Positions 21,634-33,229 of a stretch of DNA of 64,000 bases are shown in pieces. Both the position numbers and the translations under genes were made by a program. Position 1 is the first letter of the stretch; the number at the start of each line of letters is the position of its first letter. Source of the DNA: Anisus vortex (lineage: Eukaryota > Mollusca > Gastropoda > Planorbidae); NCBI GenBank assembly GCA_949126835.1, contig CASBPS010000124.1, forward strand, positions 260,501-324,500, in the 5' to 3' direction. Under the pieces are notes generated by a model. It saw only the letters and a list, made by a program, of their open reading frames with translations, made no database searches and was not told the DNA's origin.

Positions 21634-24080
21634 TACTCCCTTTATTTTAAGTTGCAATGTCTGCAATCGTCAATCGTGCGTGGTGCAAAAATTGGCTTCG
21701 ATTTTTCGACCACTTCCCGTTGTCCGATCGAGCTGAAAATTTGACAACAGATTTGTGGCGCCTAACAATACATCCTATCAAATTTTCAGTTAAAAAGACT
21801 TAATAATACTACACTAATGACAATATTCATTTCTTAAAAGGAAAGTATAAGAAATATTTTAATTTCGCGTTAAAAATGCCTGTGTAACTTTTTATACTTT
21901 TTCGGCGCAAAGCTAGAAAAAAAAATTATGCGCTAAGATTATTTTTAGAACAATTCATACTGAGTATGGATATATTTTTGAGATTTGCGACACAGATATT
22001 TTTTCTGTACGTTTCAATTGCAGTAGTCTATCAATTATTTAATTACAAGATGGTAAACTTAGTTTGCAAATAAAAGAAGTATAATAAAAACTTCGTTTTT
22101 ATGGTTTTCTTGTTACTCCCTTTATTTTAAGTTGCAATGTCTGCAATCGTCCGTCAATCGTCAATCGTGGTGCAAAAATTTGCTTCGATTTTTCGACCAC
22201 TTCCCGTGGTCCGATCAAGCTGAAATTTGGACAGCAGATTTGGGGCGCCTAACAACACATCCTATCAAATTTTCAGTTAAAACGACTTAATAATACTACA
22301 CTTATGACAATATTCATTTCTTAAAAGGAAAGTATAAGAAATATTTTGATTTCGCGTTAAAAATGCCTGTGTAACTTTTTATACTTTTTTCGGCGCAAAG
22401 CTAGAAAAAAAAAATTATGCGATAAGGTTATTTTTAGAACAATTCATACGGAGTAAGGAAATATTTTTGAGATTTGCAACACAGATATTTTTTCTGTACG
22501 TTTCATTTGCAGTAGTCAATCAATTATTTAATTACATGATGGTAAACTTAGTTTGCAAATAAAGGGAGTATGATAAAAACTGTGTTTGTATGGTTTTCTT
22601 GTTACTCCCTTTATTTTAAGTTGCAATGTCTGCAATCGTCAATCGTCAATCGTGGTGCAAAACTTTGCTTCGATTTTTCGACCACTTCCCGTGGTCTGAT
22701 CAAACTGAAATTTGGACAGCAGATTTGTGGCGCCTAACAATACATCCTATCAAATTTTCAGTTAAAACAACTTAATAATACTACACTTATGACAATATTC
22801 ATTTCTTAATAGGAAAGTATAAGAAATATTTTGATTTCGCGTTAAAAATGCCTGTGAAACTTTTTATACTTTTTCGGCGCAAAGCTAGAAAAAAAAATAA
22901 TTATGCGCTACGATTATTTTTAGAACAATTCATACGGAGTAAGGAGATATTTTTGAGAATTGCGACACAGATATTTTTTCTGTACGTTTCAATTGCAGTA
23001 GTCTATCAATTATTTAATTACATGATGGTAAACTTAGTTTGCAAATAAAGGGAGTATAATAAAAACTTAGTTTTTATGGTTTTCTTGTTACTCCCTTTAT
23101 TTTAAGTTGCAATGTCTGCAATCGTCCGTCAATCGTGGTGCAAAAATAGGCTTCGATTTTTCGACCACTTCCCGTGGTCCGATCGAGCTGAAATTTGGAC
23201 AGCAAATTTGGGGCGCCTAACAATACATCCTATCAAATTTTCAGTTAAAACGACTTAATAATACTACACTTATGACAATAATCATTTCTTAAAAGGAAAG
23301 TATAAGAAATATTTTGATTTCGCGTTAAAAATGCCTGTGTAACTTTTTATACTTTTTTCGGCGCAAAGCTAGAAAAAAAAATTATGCGCTTAGGTTATTT
23401 TTAGAACAATTCATACGGAGTAAGGAGATATTTTTGAGATTTGCAACACAGATATTTTTTCTGTACGTTTCATTTGCAGTAGTCAATCAATTATTTAATT
23501 ACATGATGGTAAACTTAGTTTGCAAATAAAGGGAGTATAATAAAAACTTCGTTTTTACGGTTTTCTTGTTACTCCCTTTATTTTAAGTTGCATTTTCTGT
23601 CTGTCTGCAATCGTCGTGGGAACAAAAATTGGCTTCGATTTTTCGACCACTTCCATTGGTCCGATCGAGCTGAAATTTGGACAGCAGACTTGCCCCGATT
23701 AACAATACATCCTATCAAATTTTCAGTTAAAACAACTTAATAATACTACACTTGTGACAATATTCATTTCTTAAAAGGAAAGTATAAGAGATATGCCTGT
23801 GCAACTTTTTATAGTTTTTCGGCGCAAAGGTAGAAAAAATTATGCTTCACACATTTAAAAAAAAATGCGCAATCGTTATAATTAGATATGTATTTGCCGA
23901 CATTACCGATTCGAAATTTTAGTTTTGTAGTGTTGTGTTTACTGCAAGCCGTACATTACCAATTGAAAATTTTTGTGTTGAAATTCATAAAGTATGATAT
24001 TACTTATTTGTTCTATACATTAAACACATGGTTTGCAAATAAAGGAGTATAATAAAAACTTCGTTTTTACGGTTTTCTTG
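21634..24080. repeat. Five tandem copies of a 480-bp element with inverted-repeat ends
   Basis: Units start at 21634, 22114, 22613, 23089 and 23570. Each begins TACTCCCTTTATTTT and ends AAATAAAGGGAGTA, a 14-bp terminal inverted repeat flanked by TA, followed by a spacer of about 35 bp (TAATAAAAACTTCGTTTTTA). The TA-CTCCCT ends resemble Tc1/mariner-type MITEs. Units 1 and 3 share GCGACACAG and AATTGCAGTAGTCTATC, while units 2 and 4 share GCAACACAG and ATTTGCAGTAGTCAATC, so there is an alternating A/B order. Unit 5 is divergent in its second half. The frame at 22848-23048 is an artefact. Confidence 0.92.
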
Positions 24081-24560
24081 TTTAAAGTTCCTTTGTTTTC
24101 TTTTAAAATGAATCAATTACTCTTTTTTTGTCATGAACTAAAACAATTTATCTAGCAATGATATTTTTTTTTTAAATATCATATAGGCCTATAGGCATAT
24201 CGCATACTAGATTATATTACTGATAATAATTTAATATAACATTAATTAATACAAAAATATAAAACTTAACCTTCTATAGCTAGTTGTTGAAAAAAAAAAC
24301 AAGAACAGCATTTGATAAAGTATAAACTGATTTTTGTTGGTTGGGAAGGGTTGGGGGGGGGGGGGGGTGAAAAATTGATAGAATATGTTGTCATCGGAAA
24401 AACGTCTGTGTGTGCACATTTTCAGCTCGATAGGATGGCCCGATACGTGTCAATCAGCTTTTTGAAAATTTCCCAGAAATTATTATTTTTTTTTTTTTTA
24501 TTTTTTTTTTTAAATAATTTTAAACTTTAAAATTTTGTACAACACTGGTTTCTAGGTTTA
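24081..24560. other. AT-rich DNA with a 13-G run, no gene seen
   Basis: A G run at about 24352-24367 and long T runs at 24488-24512. No coding signal. Confidence 0.5.
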
Positions 24561-24728
24561 GCTTATAAGACTATAGACGTTCCTTCTAGATAGAAGATTA
24601 TTACGTCCACTAGGCCCAAAACTCCTGCAGGGCGACAGGGTTCCGTCGGTGGCAGGGATAGAACCCGCGACCTGTCCGTTGGTTTTTGGTTGACAGTCCA
24701 GTGAACTAACCGCTGGACTAGCCGGCTA
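24561..24728 (-). mobile_element. tRNA-derived SINE sharing the LINE family A tail
   Basis: On the minus strand the head reads GCCGGCTAGTCCAGCGGTTA (A-box-like TAGTCCAGCGG) with B-box-like GGTTCTATCCC, as in a Pol III promoter. The 3' end reads GGACGTAATAATCTTCTATC then TAGAAGGAACGTCTATAGTC. The LINE family A 3' end reads GGACGCAATAACCTTCTTTA then TAGAAGGAGCGCCTGTAA. The stem CTTCT/AGAAG is kept while the loop differs (TTAT versus ATCT). This is the arrangement of a SINE mobilised by a partner LINE. A second copy of the head and body lies at 54236-54358. Confidence 0.75.
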
Positions 24729-25752
24729 TTCCTATATTATATGTAGCAAACGTTAACAACTCACTTAGATCTATATTTTACTCGGTTGTTCTTTTTTTAC
24801 ACATAAAAAAGTGAGATTTATGAATGCACAAATAAAAATGAAGCATGGAGTTTTTTCCCTTTGAATTCCATTGACACAATGTGTAGAACCCGCTAAGGAA
24901 CAGGGTTTCCGGACTGCGCATTCCTTTTCGATCATTGATCTTTTTTGAGGTAGGCATAAAAAGACAAAATATCTTCGGGTCAGCTAGCCTTTTAGTAGGC
25001 CTATCTACTTACCGAAATAAATATTTTTTTCAAAATGATGTGTATGTGATAGTGTGAAAGTCGAGGCTAACTCCTTTTTTTTTCGACTTGTCTCCCTTTT
25101 TATAACACCAGCTTATAAGCCCATTATTCCTTGCATTGAGTGTTTCTTTTTTATTTGTTCTAAAAAAAGGTGGATCGTGTTACATTTTATATGCTTCAAT
25201 ATAAAGCTATTAATGATCTTTTATGTAAGCGTTTAATATAAGCGTTATCGTTATAAATAAAATTACTTCCGAATCGGTACTCAAAATACAGCTTTTGATT
25301 TTGAACTATGCAATACAAAAGACTGCCTTGGGGGCAAACCACTTTGTATCAATGTGGAAAAATAAACACGTGGGTGTCGACGGTATACTAGTGTAGACTT
25401 TCGCCTTTGCCCATAATATATTTCTTCACACTGGTCTTTTATCTTGTTTGGCGACCCCAATTTAACCTCCCAACCGTTTTGTCACGAGATAGTGTGGTCT
25501 CCCTTCACTACGCGTCGCCACGGCTCGGTTGCAAGATCTCAATTATACGAAGATTTGTGCGAGTTGTACGAGAGAGGATGGTGTTTGGGGGGGGGGGGGG
25601 TAGCGGGGTAGGGAGTGGAGATAGTCTGATTTATGAGCTCCAGCCCGAGGCTGGTTACTCACCTTTAATTAACCGTGTATCGTGAATTAGGAAGCTTGAC
25701 AGCATCAGGTAATTTGAACACTAACGAGCCCCCTTCCCCCTTCTCTTCCACC
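24729..25752. other. Unique DNA, no gene seen
   Basis: Short frames (25054-25236, 25407-25685) lack recognisable domains. A 13-G run lies near 25588. Confidence 0.5.
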
Positions 25753-25960
25753 CAGGGGCGAAGCTAGACATTTTTCCAGAGTGGAATGAACTTTCGCGTG
25801 ACAAACAATTATAATTTTTTCCCCGCAAATTTAGTAGGCTACACATTTAGTAGGCCTACATTAAAAAAAAAAACTTTTGAAAAAAATATTGTTAAAAAAT
25901 GTCAGGGAAGGCTTTGCCCCCCCCCCACCCCACTCATTCGAGCACTTCTCGGGGCTTTGC
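25753..25960 (+). repeat. hAT-type transposon end
   Basis: CAGGGGCGAAGCTAGACATT is a typical hAT terminal sequence. It is followed by A-rich DNA and GGCTTTGCCCCCC...CGGGGCTTTGCCCC, also common in hAT ends. The opposite end was not located. Confidence 0.5.
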
Positions 25961-26090
25961 CCCTGCATACACCTGTACGTTTATATAGGTTCGCTGAAGG
26001 CACTGGGTTAATTAGAAAAAAAAAGTTCGTTCATAATCCTATGCGAAACACATTTTTTGTTTTAACAAAGCATCCCAGCAGGCACACCAC

Positions 26091-26165
26091 GTCGTATCGA
26101 CGGGTCAAAAACGTGAAAATCACTAAAACACGTGGAAACCACGTTTTTCCCCCCGTTGATACGAC
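26091..26165. repeat. Imperfect 25-bp inverted repeat (foldback)
   Basis: Left arm GTCGTATCGACGG plus GTCAAAAACGTG. Right arm CACGTTTTTC plus CCCCCGTTGATACGAC. The loop is about 24 bp. It could fold into a hairpin as RNA or single-stranded DNA. Confidence 0.6.
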
Positions 26166-26310
26166 ATGTTGTTCCCAACGGGCTACTATCTCAGTAAATT
26201 TGGTCAGTAAACCTTAGGCATGTAACGGCGCGATGCACTCGGGTCCGCAAATTAAACCACATTAAGCTGATGATAATTTATAATAAAACGAATAAGAACA
26301 AGTTTAACAC

Positions 26311-26350
26311 AGTGGCCGAGTGGTTTACTTACGATTTCAATGCGCACATC
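26311..26350 (+). repeat. tRNA-like A-box fragment
   Basis: ACAGTGGCCGAGTGGTTTAC resembles the head of a tRNA-Ser/Leu-type SINE (A box TGGCCGAGTGG). No B box is seen. Confidence 0.35.
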
Positions 26351-26856
26351 TAAAGATGAGCCCACAAGTAAAAAGATTCATGTTAATTGTAACTGTAACT
26401 TAACAATTGGTTTGATATTGTTTTTATCGCAAGCCATAGTTGGTAATTATTATTGGAAACACAAGAAACACAATATCTAAGACTAAATAGCGTTATCAAG
26501 GCATTTCAGGAATTGTTTTGTGCGAATCCAGCATTATTTATTAATTTTTTTTTCATTAGAACCAAAAAAAAAAAGGGTTTTCTACTTGAATTAATGATTA
26601 CCTTCCAACTTCCAACCAAAAAACCGAAATCCGGTTTTGAAAATCAAAACCGATTTTTTGTTTCAAAACCGGAATCCAGTATTCCGGTTTGGCTTTTTCC
26701 CACTTTTGCTATAAACACCAACCGCGCGAGTGATTAGGCGCGGGTTTTCTAGTGTGAGTAACCAGCTTGCGGCAACCCGCCTATCCGCCGCCTCTATAAA
26801 CGTAGCCTTACACTAGAAATATGTCGCTTACACAAGAAATACGTATAATAATTGTA

Positions 26857-27380
26857 TTAGAGGCCGACCGAACTTCGGTTTCGGTTTCTGTTTCAGCGCC
26901 GAAAGTATGCCAATGGCCTCTTTCGGTGTGGTTTCGGCCGAAGCTAAAAATTTAGCTTTCAGTTTGTTTTCGGTTGCAGCCGAAAGTGATACTGACTTTC
27001 GGTCATCACCCGAATATCTTGCATGTGTCATTTTTGTATTGTTTTGTCTAATTTTATCAAAATTTTGTGATAATATTTAGATATAAAAATCTTATATTAA
27101 GTATGTATTGCCTTTTAGGTTTTTTAAATCTTATTGCATATTCAATTCTGAATAAAATGATATACAATAGGCTTACATGTATATAGCCTACAACAGTTTA
27201 TTACAAGTTCTATGGTTTAATTAAAAGGAGTAGGCTACCAATAAACTAGTTAATATTTAATTCTTTTCTTTGGAAATTTACCTTTTTTTTCGGTTTCGGT
27301 CGAAAAAGTTGTTAAACTTTTGGTTTCGGCTTTGGTTTCTGCCGAAAGTTAATTTATAACTTTCGGTATGGTTTCATTTT
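26857..27380. repeat. TTTCGG-rich hAT-like non-autonomous element
   Basis: Begins TAGAGGCCGACCGAACTTCG, a hAT-type end, and is rich in TTCGGTTTCGG and GCCGAAAG words. A similar CCGG/GGTTTTG-rich stretch lies at 26610-26690. No transposase. Confidence 0.5.
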
Positions 27381-27599
27381 CTAAACTGTATTTCATATAA
27401 CAGAAAAGCCAGAAATAACACTTATTGTTGTTTTTATTTGCATCGACCTATGCATAATTAATTGTGAGTTTTTAACATGTGACAGATGACAATCATTATT
27501 TTAAAGCAGTAGAATATCCAGTTGTATACTACTATCTTAAGATTTTTTATTTATATAAAAAACAGTTTTATTAAAACGCAAACATTATAAGAGTTTAGT

Positions 27600-27790
27600 T
27601 GTTGTCGAACCGATCGGAACCCGAACTTAAATTATTACCGAACCGAACCCGAATTTAGTTTTTTACTTATCCGACCGAACCGAACCGAACCCGAACTTAG
27701 GGTCCTACCGAACCGAACCCGAACTTATGGTCTCACCGAACCGAGCCGAACCCGAACTGCTAAATGAGGGTTTGATTTTCATCTCTAGTT
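27600..27790. repeat. CCGAACC-rich repeat ending in a hAT-like terminus
   Basis: Runs of CCGAACCGAACCCGAACTTA repeated with spacers, ending GATTTTCATCTCTA, whose complement TAGAGATGAAAATC looks like a hAT end. I cannot pair it with the 26857 end by target duplication. Confidence 0.5.
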
Positions 27791-27815
27791 CCTCTATATA
27801 CATAGGCCTATAATT

Positions 27816-27940
27816 TTAACTCGTATTATAGTATAGGATTATAGTATAGGATATACATACATACAATCTTAACTCGTATTATAGTATAGGATATACATAC
27901 ATACAATTTAGTTCGTAATATAGTATAGGATATATATATA
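27816..27940. repeat. 40-bp tandem repeat, about 3 copies
   Basis: AACTCGTATTATAGTATAGG then ATATACATACATACAATCTT repeated, ending in a TA run. Confidence 0.8.
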
Positions 27941-28299
27941 TATATATATATATTATTTTTATAGGACAATTATTTTAACTCCGTAGCAAGACCAAGGCCA
28001 AAAGCATAGGAGATTATTTATACAGAAAATCGTTAAAGCGTTTTAGTTTTATAAAAACCCTTCATTTCATGGTGTTGAAAATTTGTGTCAAACCGAAACA
28101 ACCATGAATATCACTCCACTAAGTTTATATTCCCCTTCTTCCTTTTTATTAATGCTATCTACTGGAACACATATTTTGACATAGATTTGTACAGGTCTGG
28201 TTGGTTGTGTTGACATAAGCAAAACATTAATCATTTAAAGTTGCTAGTACCTTGCTAATTGGACCCGACTCCTCCACCCATTTTGTGATAACAGCTAAA

Positions 28300-30342
28300 T
28301 TCTACAGGAGAAGGATATCGTCATTCAAAAATTGTTCTTTCAATCTGAGGTAAGTAAATTACAAGTATTTAATGCTTTTAAATTATTTTTATAAAATGAA
28401 CGAGTCGGAAAAAACATTTTAAGCTATGTAGCTAATTAGCAACATCATGAATTCGTAGTACTTTATTTTTGGTATTGGTTTAGGCCGTTAGTGTTAGGCA
28501 ATGGCTGGTATATGGGCGAGCCCTAGGTTTGACCATTGAATTATTCAATGATTACTGATTTGTTTAAACTGTAGACTGTACTAGTATATATAATATATAT
28601 TATTAATAAATTTTATTTTCCTAGGCTAACCTATCCTGTATTATTATAGTTATGTTTTTAGATAAAATTACATGTAATATTTTTTCCATGTGTTATTTTA
28701 TTTGATTTTCAGAATGTCAAACAATGATCCTTCTCACAGTTGATTTAAACCGCTGACAGATAAGGAGATGGAAGAAATGTTGGAATCTTTAGATAACAGT
28801 TACTACGAATTCGACTGTTCTTCTGATGAAGATTTAAAAGAAAGTTCAAGTGAGGATGATGGTCCCATAGTTCAGGACTTAGTGAATCAGGAAGATCTCA
28901 TGGATAACGTTTTATTGGAACCTGAAGATCGGCCATCCTGCTCACATAAAAGCACTGAACCCACAACTAAGACAACTAAATCCAAACAGAGAAATATCAT
29001 TTTGGCTAAAAGAAGTATAGAAATTGATGAGGCAAGTTTTGAATTCGAAGGCTCATCATTACTCCCCGATAACATTAAAAATGAAATTGACACAACCTAT
29101 GAGTTTTTTCGGTATTTTATTGATGATGAATTTGTAATTTTCAACAGAACAACAGCTTTTGATGCTACAGACATAAAGATGTTTTTAGGCATACTACAAT
29201 ATATGTCTGTTTCTCATTTACCACGAACACGATGTTATTGGAAGCCAAATATTGAAATCAATTATGTTAGATAAGCTATGTCCATCAACAAATTTGAAGA
29301 CTTGAAAGCATGTCTACATTTCAATGACAACACTAAAATGTTAGACAGGACACACCCTGAACATGACAGGCTGTTCAAAGTAAGACCTGTGATAGACAAG
29401 CTGAATACCAAGTTTTCAGCACTTCCCAAGGAACCTTGCCTGGCTGTTGATGAACAGATGTGCCCAACAAAAGTACGGCACCACTTTAAGCAATATCTGC
29501 CTATGAAGCCTAATAAGTGGGGCTTCAAACTTTTTGTTTTATATGGAGCCTCATGCTTTGCATATACTTTCGAAATCTACTCGGGCCCTGAAAACCATTT
29601 GACCAAGAGGCTTGACAATGAGCCTGACCTTGGGGCTACAGGAAATGTTGTTGTCAGACTGGCTAGAGTAATTCCACCATTGGAAAATTGTAAACTATAT
29701 TGTGACAACTATTACACATCTATATCACTTGCCGTTTATTTGGCTAAGCAAGGGATACCATTATTAGAAACAGTGCGGAGAAATCCAGATATGACAAGAA
29801 ACTTAAAGAAAAAATACAAATTGACTGCCCCAAAATAATTACAGAATATAACAAACACATGGGTGGTGTAGATTTGATGGACAGCTTTATTGCTCGACAC
29901 CGCACCCTGTTACGTTCGAAGAAGTGGTACTTTAGAATATTTGTCCACCTTCTAGACATGGCAAGTGTCAATTCATGGCTTTTCTTCCGTCGTGCCTCTG
30001 CCTTAAAAGGTACACCATCAAAGATGCCATTATGGGAATTCCGTAGTGAAATAGCAGAGTGCCTTTGCAAAATGAATGCATTCCAGACCAAAAAAAAGAG
30101 GTAGATCAAGGGAGATCGAACACAGTCTTGAGGCAAAACGGCACAGAGGACCGCCTGCCCCAGTACCTTTATTGAATATAAGGACCGACCAAGTAGCCCA
30201 CTGGATTGATTATGAATCATCCAGACAACGCTGCAAGCTGCCTGGTTGCAATGGATACAGTCATTTCAAATGCACCAAATGCAGTGTTCATTTGTGTTTG
30301 ACGAAAGACAAAAATTGTTTCAGAAAATTTCACAAATAATTG
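28300..30342 (+). pseudogene. piggyBac-type transposase, inactivated
   Basis: A PGBD4-like transposase remnant. The likely start is ATG at 28714 (MSNNDPSHS), with TGA at 28741 in frame. The acidic N-terminus leads into the core, with TAA at 29272 in the same frame. Catalytic Asp residues are visible in CLAVDEQMCPTK, KLYCDNYYTS and HMGGVDLMDSF. The second and third Asp are only about 55 residues apart, against about 100 in the family, so about 45 residues are deleted near 29835. Frameshifts lie there and in an A run at about 30090. The C-terminal Cys-rich zinc domain is present (KLPGCNGYSHFKC, HLCL, NCF-KFH) and ends at 30339. Exact element ends and TTAA sites were not identified. Confidence 0.88.
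28350..28712 (+). other. Probable 5' UTR intron of the piggyBac element
   Basis: Donor CTGAG|GTAAGT at 28350 and acceptor TTTGATTTTCAG|A at 28712, two bases before the first ATG. The spacing (363 bp) and consensus quality support a spliced leader exon. Confidence 0.5.
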
Positions 30343-30735
30343 ATATCACTGTTGCATGGTGTTGCAAATTTGAAACATACTGTATAAATTAGAAAATAAA
30401 TTAAAAAAATTGTAAATATTTTTATTACTATTTTTTATGTATTGTACTTTTGGAATACTAACATCTTATATTTATTTTATTAAAATAAATAAAATCATGA
30501 AATGAAGGGAATACAAATATAACGTGATTTTGATTATCAACCTTGTATTTGCATTTGTATTATATACAATATTTTATTACTAAACTTTCACATTCAAATT
30601 TATGGTAGGCTAATTATTGTCTAATCATTTGGTAGTCAAAGATGAGGATTTAACACTTGCAAACGTTAATTACATTGTGATCATAAATTAGATACAAACA
30701 ATTATCAGGGAAGCGGTATTCGAAGAACTGTTCAT

Positions 30736-30826
30736 ATAACGCCGAGCGTTATTGGAAGAATAAAATCTTCGAATAATGCCAAGCATTATCGAAAGACCCA
30801 AATATTCGAATAACGACGAGCGTTAA
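30736..30826. repeat. Three 37-bp units, each with a palindromic hairpin
   Basis: Stems are ATAACGC-cga-GCGTTAT (30736-30752), ATAATGC-caa-GCATTAT (30773-30789) and TAACG-acgag-CGTTA (30811-30825). They lie 0.4 kb beyond the piggyBac coding end and could be subterminal repeats of that element or a separate motif. Confidence 0.65.
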
Positions 30827-31139
30827 CGGCAGACCCAAATTTCAAACGATTGTGAGAGTTAGGCTATATTTATGACTTATATTAACTTATACTTAGCCTA
30901 TTATCTTATAGTAGCCTAAAAGCCTACTAATCTATAGTCTATTACTTAGGATCATATTCCTAGATAGAAGGAGGTATTTATAGATAATAATAAAGCCATA
31001 GCAGTGCCTAACCCTATTTGAATTTGACTTGAAGTATTGACCCTTTAACAATAGCCTACTAATACTAACATCTAGGCTAAATAGACCTAACCTTTTTGTT
31101 TCAATTAATTATTAGTTAAGATTATTCTTTGCCATTATC

Positions 31140-33107
31140 AACTCCTAGTGGAGCATAGGCCATCAACAATCTCTTTCCATGTCCTCCTGTCTCTGGCTAT
31201 CTTCTCTAACTCCTTCCAAGTTCTCCCAATCACCTACACATCCTTTTCTACTTCCCTCCGCCAGGTGTTCTTTGGTCTACCTCTGCGTCTTGCACCCTGA
31301 GGATTCCATGAAAGAGCTTATCTAATCAAATTTGTCGTTGGTTTCCTCAATGTGTGGCCTATCCATCTCCATCTCCTTTTTTGTATTTCTTGTTCTACTG
31401 GAATATGTGCTGTCCTTTCCCATACAGTTGCATTTGTAATTTTGTCATACCATTTGATATCCATTATTCTACGTAGGCAGCCATTCACAAAAGTTTATAG
31501 TTTGTTCAAATCCCCCTTTGTTAATCTCCAACTTTCTGAGCCATATAGTAAGACATATTTTACGTTAGAATTAAAGATTCTTAATTTTGTTTTGGTTCTA
31601 ATTTGTTTTGTTTTCCAGATATTTTTTAGCATAGCAAAGGCGCCTCTTGCTTTTTGTATCTTTGCGTTAATATCTGTTCCAGATCCCCCTACCTTGTCAA
31701 CTATACTTCCTAGATATGTAAAGTTGTCTACTTCTTCCAGCACCTTTCCTCTTACTTCCACTGCATCAGTACTTTTGAAGTTTATTCTCATTATCTTAGA
31801 CTTGCTATAATTTATTTTAAGTCCTAGCTGTTGTGCCCAGGAATCTAGTATTACAGTTTTTTTCTTGCATTTGCTTATGACTTTGAGCTGATAGGGCTAT
31901 GTCATCTGCAAAGTCTAGATCTTCAAGCTATTTAAACAGGGTCCATTGGATTCCATTTTTTTTGTTTTATGTAGTATTCTTCATGACTTAGTCTATTACT
32001 AGTAAAAAGAGGAATGGTGAAAGTAGACAGCCCTGCCGAACTCCTGACTCTATCTCAAACGCCTCTGTTAGTTTTCCATCATAAATGATTTGACATCTCA
32101 TATTGTGATAGGTGTTTTAATTAGGTCAGTTAGCTTTGGAGGAATACCATAGTGGCGCAACAGTTTCCATAGATTTTCTCTGTCGACACTATCAAAGGCT
32201 TTTTCAAAATCTATGAAATTGATATATAGGCTAGCATTCCATTCTGTGCATTGTTCAATGATAATACGAAGAGCAGCTATTTGATCGAGACATGATTTGT
32301 TTTGTCTAAAGCCTGCTTGCTCGTCTCGTAGAAGACCATCAACTGCTTTCTTTATCCTTTCCAGTATTATTTTATTTAAAACACTTTTCCTGGAACTTAT
32401 AGCAGCATAATCCCTCTATAGTTAGAGCAATCTGCAAGATCCCCTTTCTTTGGAAGCTTTACTAGATATCCCTCTCTCCAGTCTTTTGGTAGTTCTCCTT
32501 TTTCCCATATGTTTCCAATAATGTTGTATAGTACGTTAGTTGATAACTCAATGTCTGCTTTAATTGCCTCTGCTAGTATTCCATCCGGTCCCGCAGCCTT
32601 TCCGTTCTTTAGCGTTTTTATTGCATTTTTTATTTCTCCTTTAGTAGGTCTATTACAGTCTATCTCAAGGTCTCTCTCAGCTGGTTGAATATCTGGGGTA
32701 TTAAGGTGAGCAGGCCTGTTTAAGAGTTCTTTGAAATGTTCTACCCATTTTTTTTCCTGCTTTTCTGCATTTGTTAGTTTATTGCCTTCTTTGTCTTTGA
32801 TTGGTTTATTTTGTTGCTGGAATTTGCCTGCTAATTTCTTTGTTATACTGTACAACTCCTTTTTGTTTCCTTTAGATGCTGCTGTTTCTGCCTCCGCTGC
32901 CAGGTTGTTGATGTAATCATTTTTATCTTTTTTAATGCTTTTTTTAACTTCACTATTGGCTTCTGTATAGTTCTCTTGAGCATCTTTTTTCAAGGCCCTG
33001 GTTCGGCTGTTCATCAAAACAACTTTCTTTTCTTTCCTTTGCTTAATTGTTTTGAGAGTGTTGTCTGAAAGCCATGGTTTATTGGGGTGTGTTTTTATCC
33101 CTAGCAC
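31140..33107 (-). pseudogene. RTE reverse transcriptase and C-terminal region
   Basis: 33107-32397 encodes the linker and first RT blocks (KNGKAAGPDGILAEAIKA, LPKDWREGYLVKLPKKGD, SNYRGI). Downstream, recognisable blocks in changing frames include DEQAGFR, FIDFEKAFDSVDRENLW and LRHYGIP before the sequence decays near 32100. 31791-31495 keeps DNFTYLGSIVDK and YVLLYGSESW, followed by remnants of the RWRWIGHTLRK and RRGRPKNTWRREVEKD blocks. The catalytic DD box was not found in readable form. Confidence 0.8.
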
Positions 33108-33229
33108 TTGCTTGCATGTTGTGTTCCATACTTCCTTTATTGATTCCCATTGTGTGTCTATGTCATCATTTGCTTCCAGGTCGTCTAGAGCCTTAAATCT
33201 ATTTCTCAGTTCAATTCTAAATTTATTGT

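Noticed and set aside
22848..23048. 66-codon frame MPVKLFILFRRKARKK...
   Set aside because: It lies within one unit of the 480-bp satellite; other units have stops or shifts at the same places.
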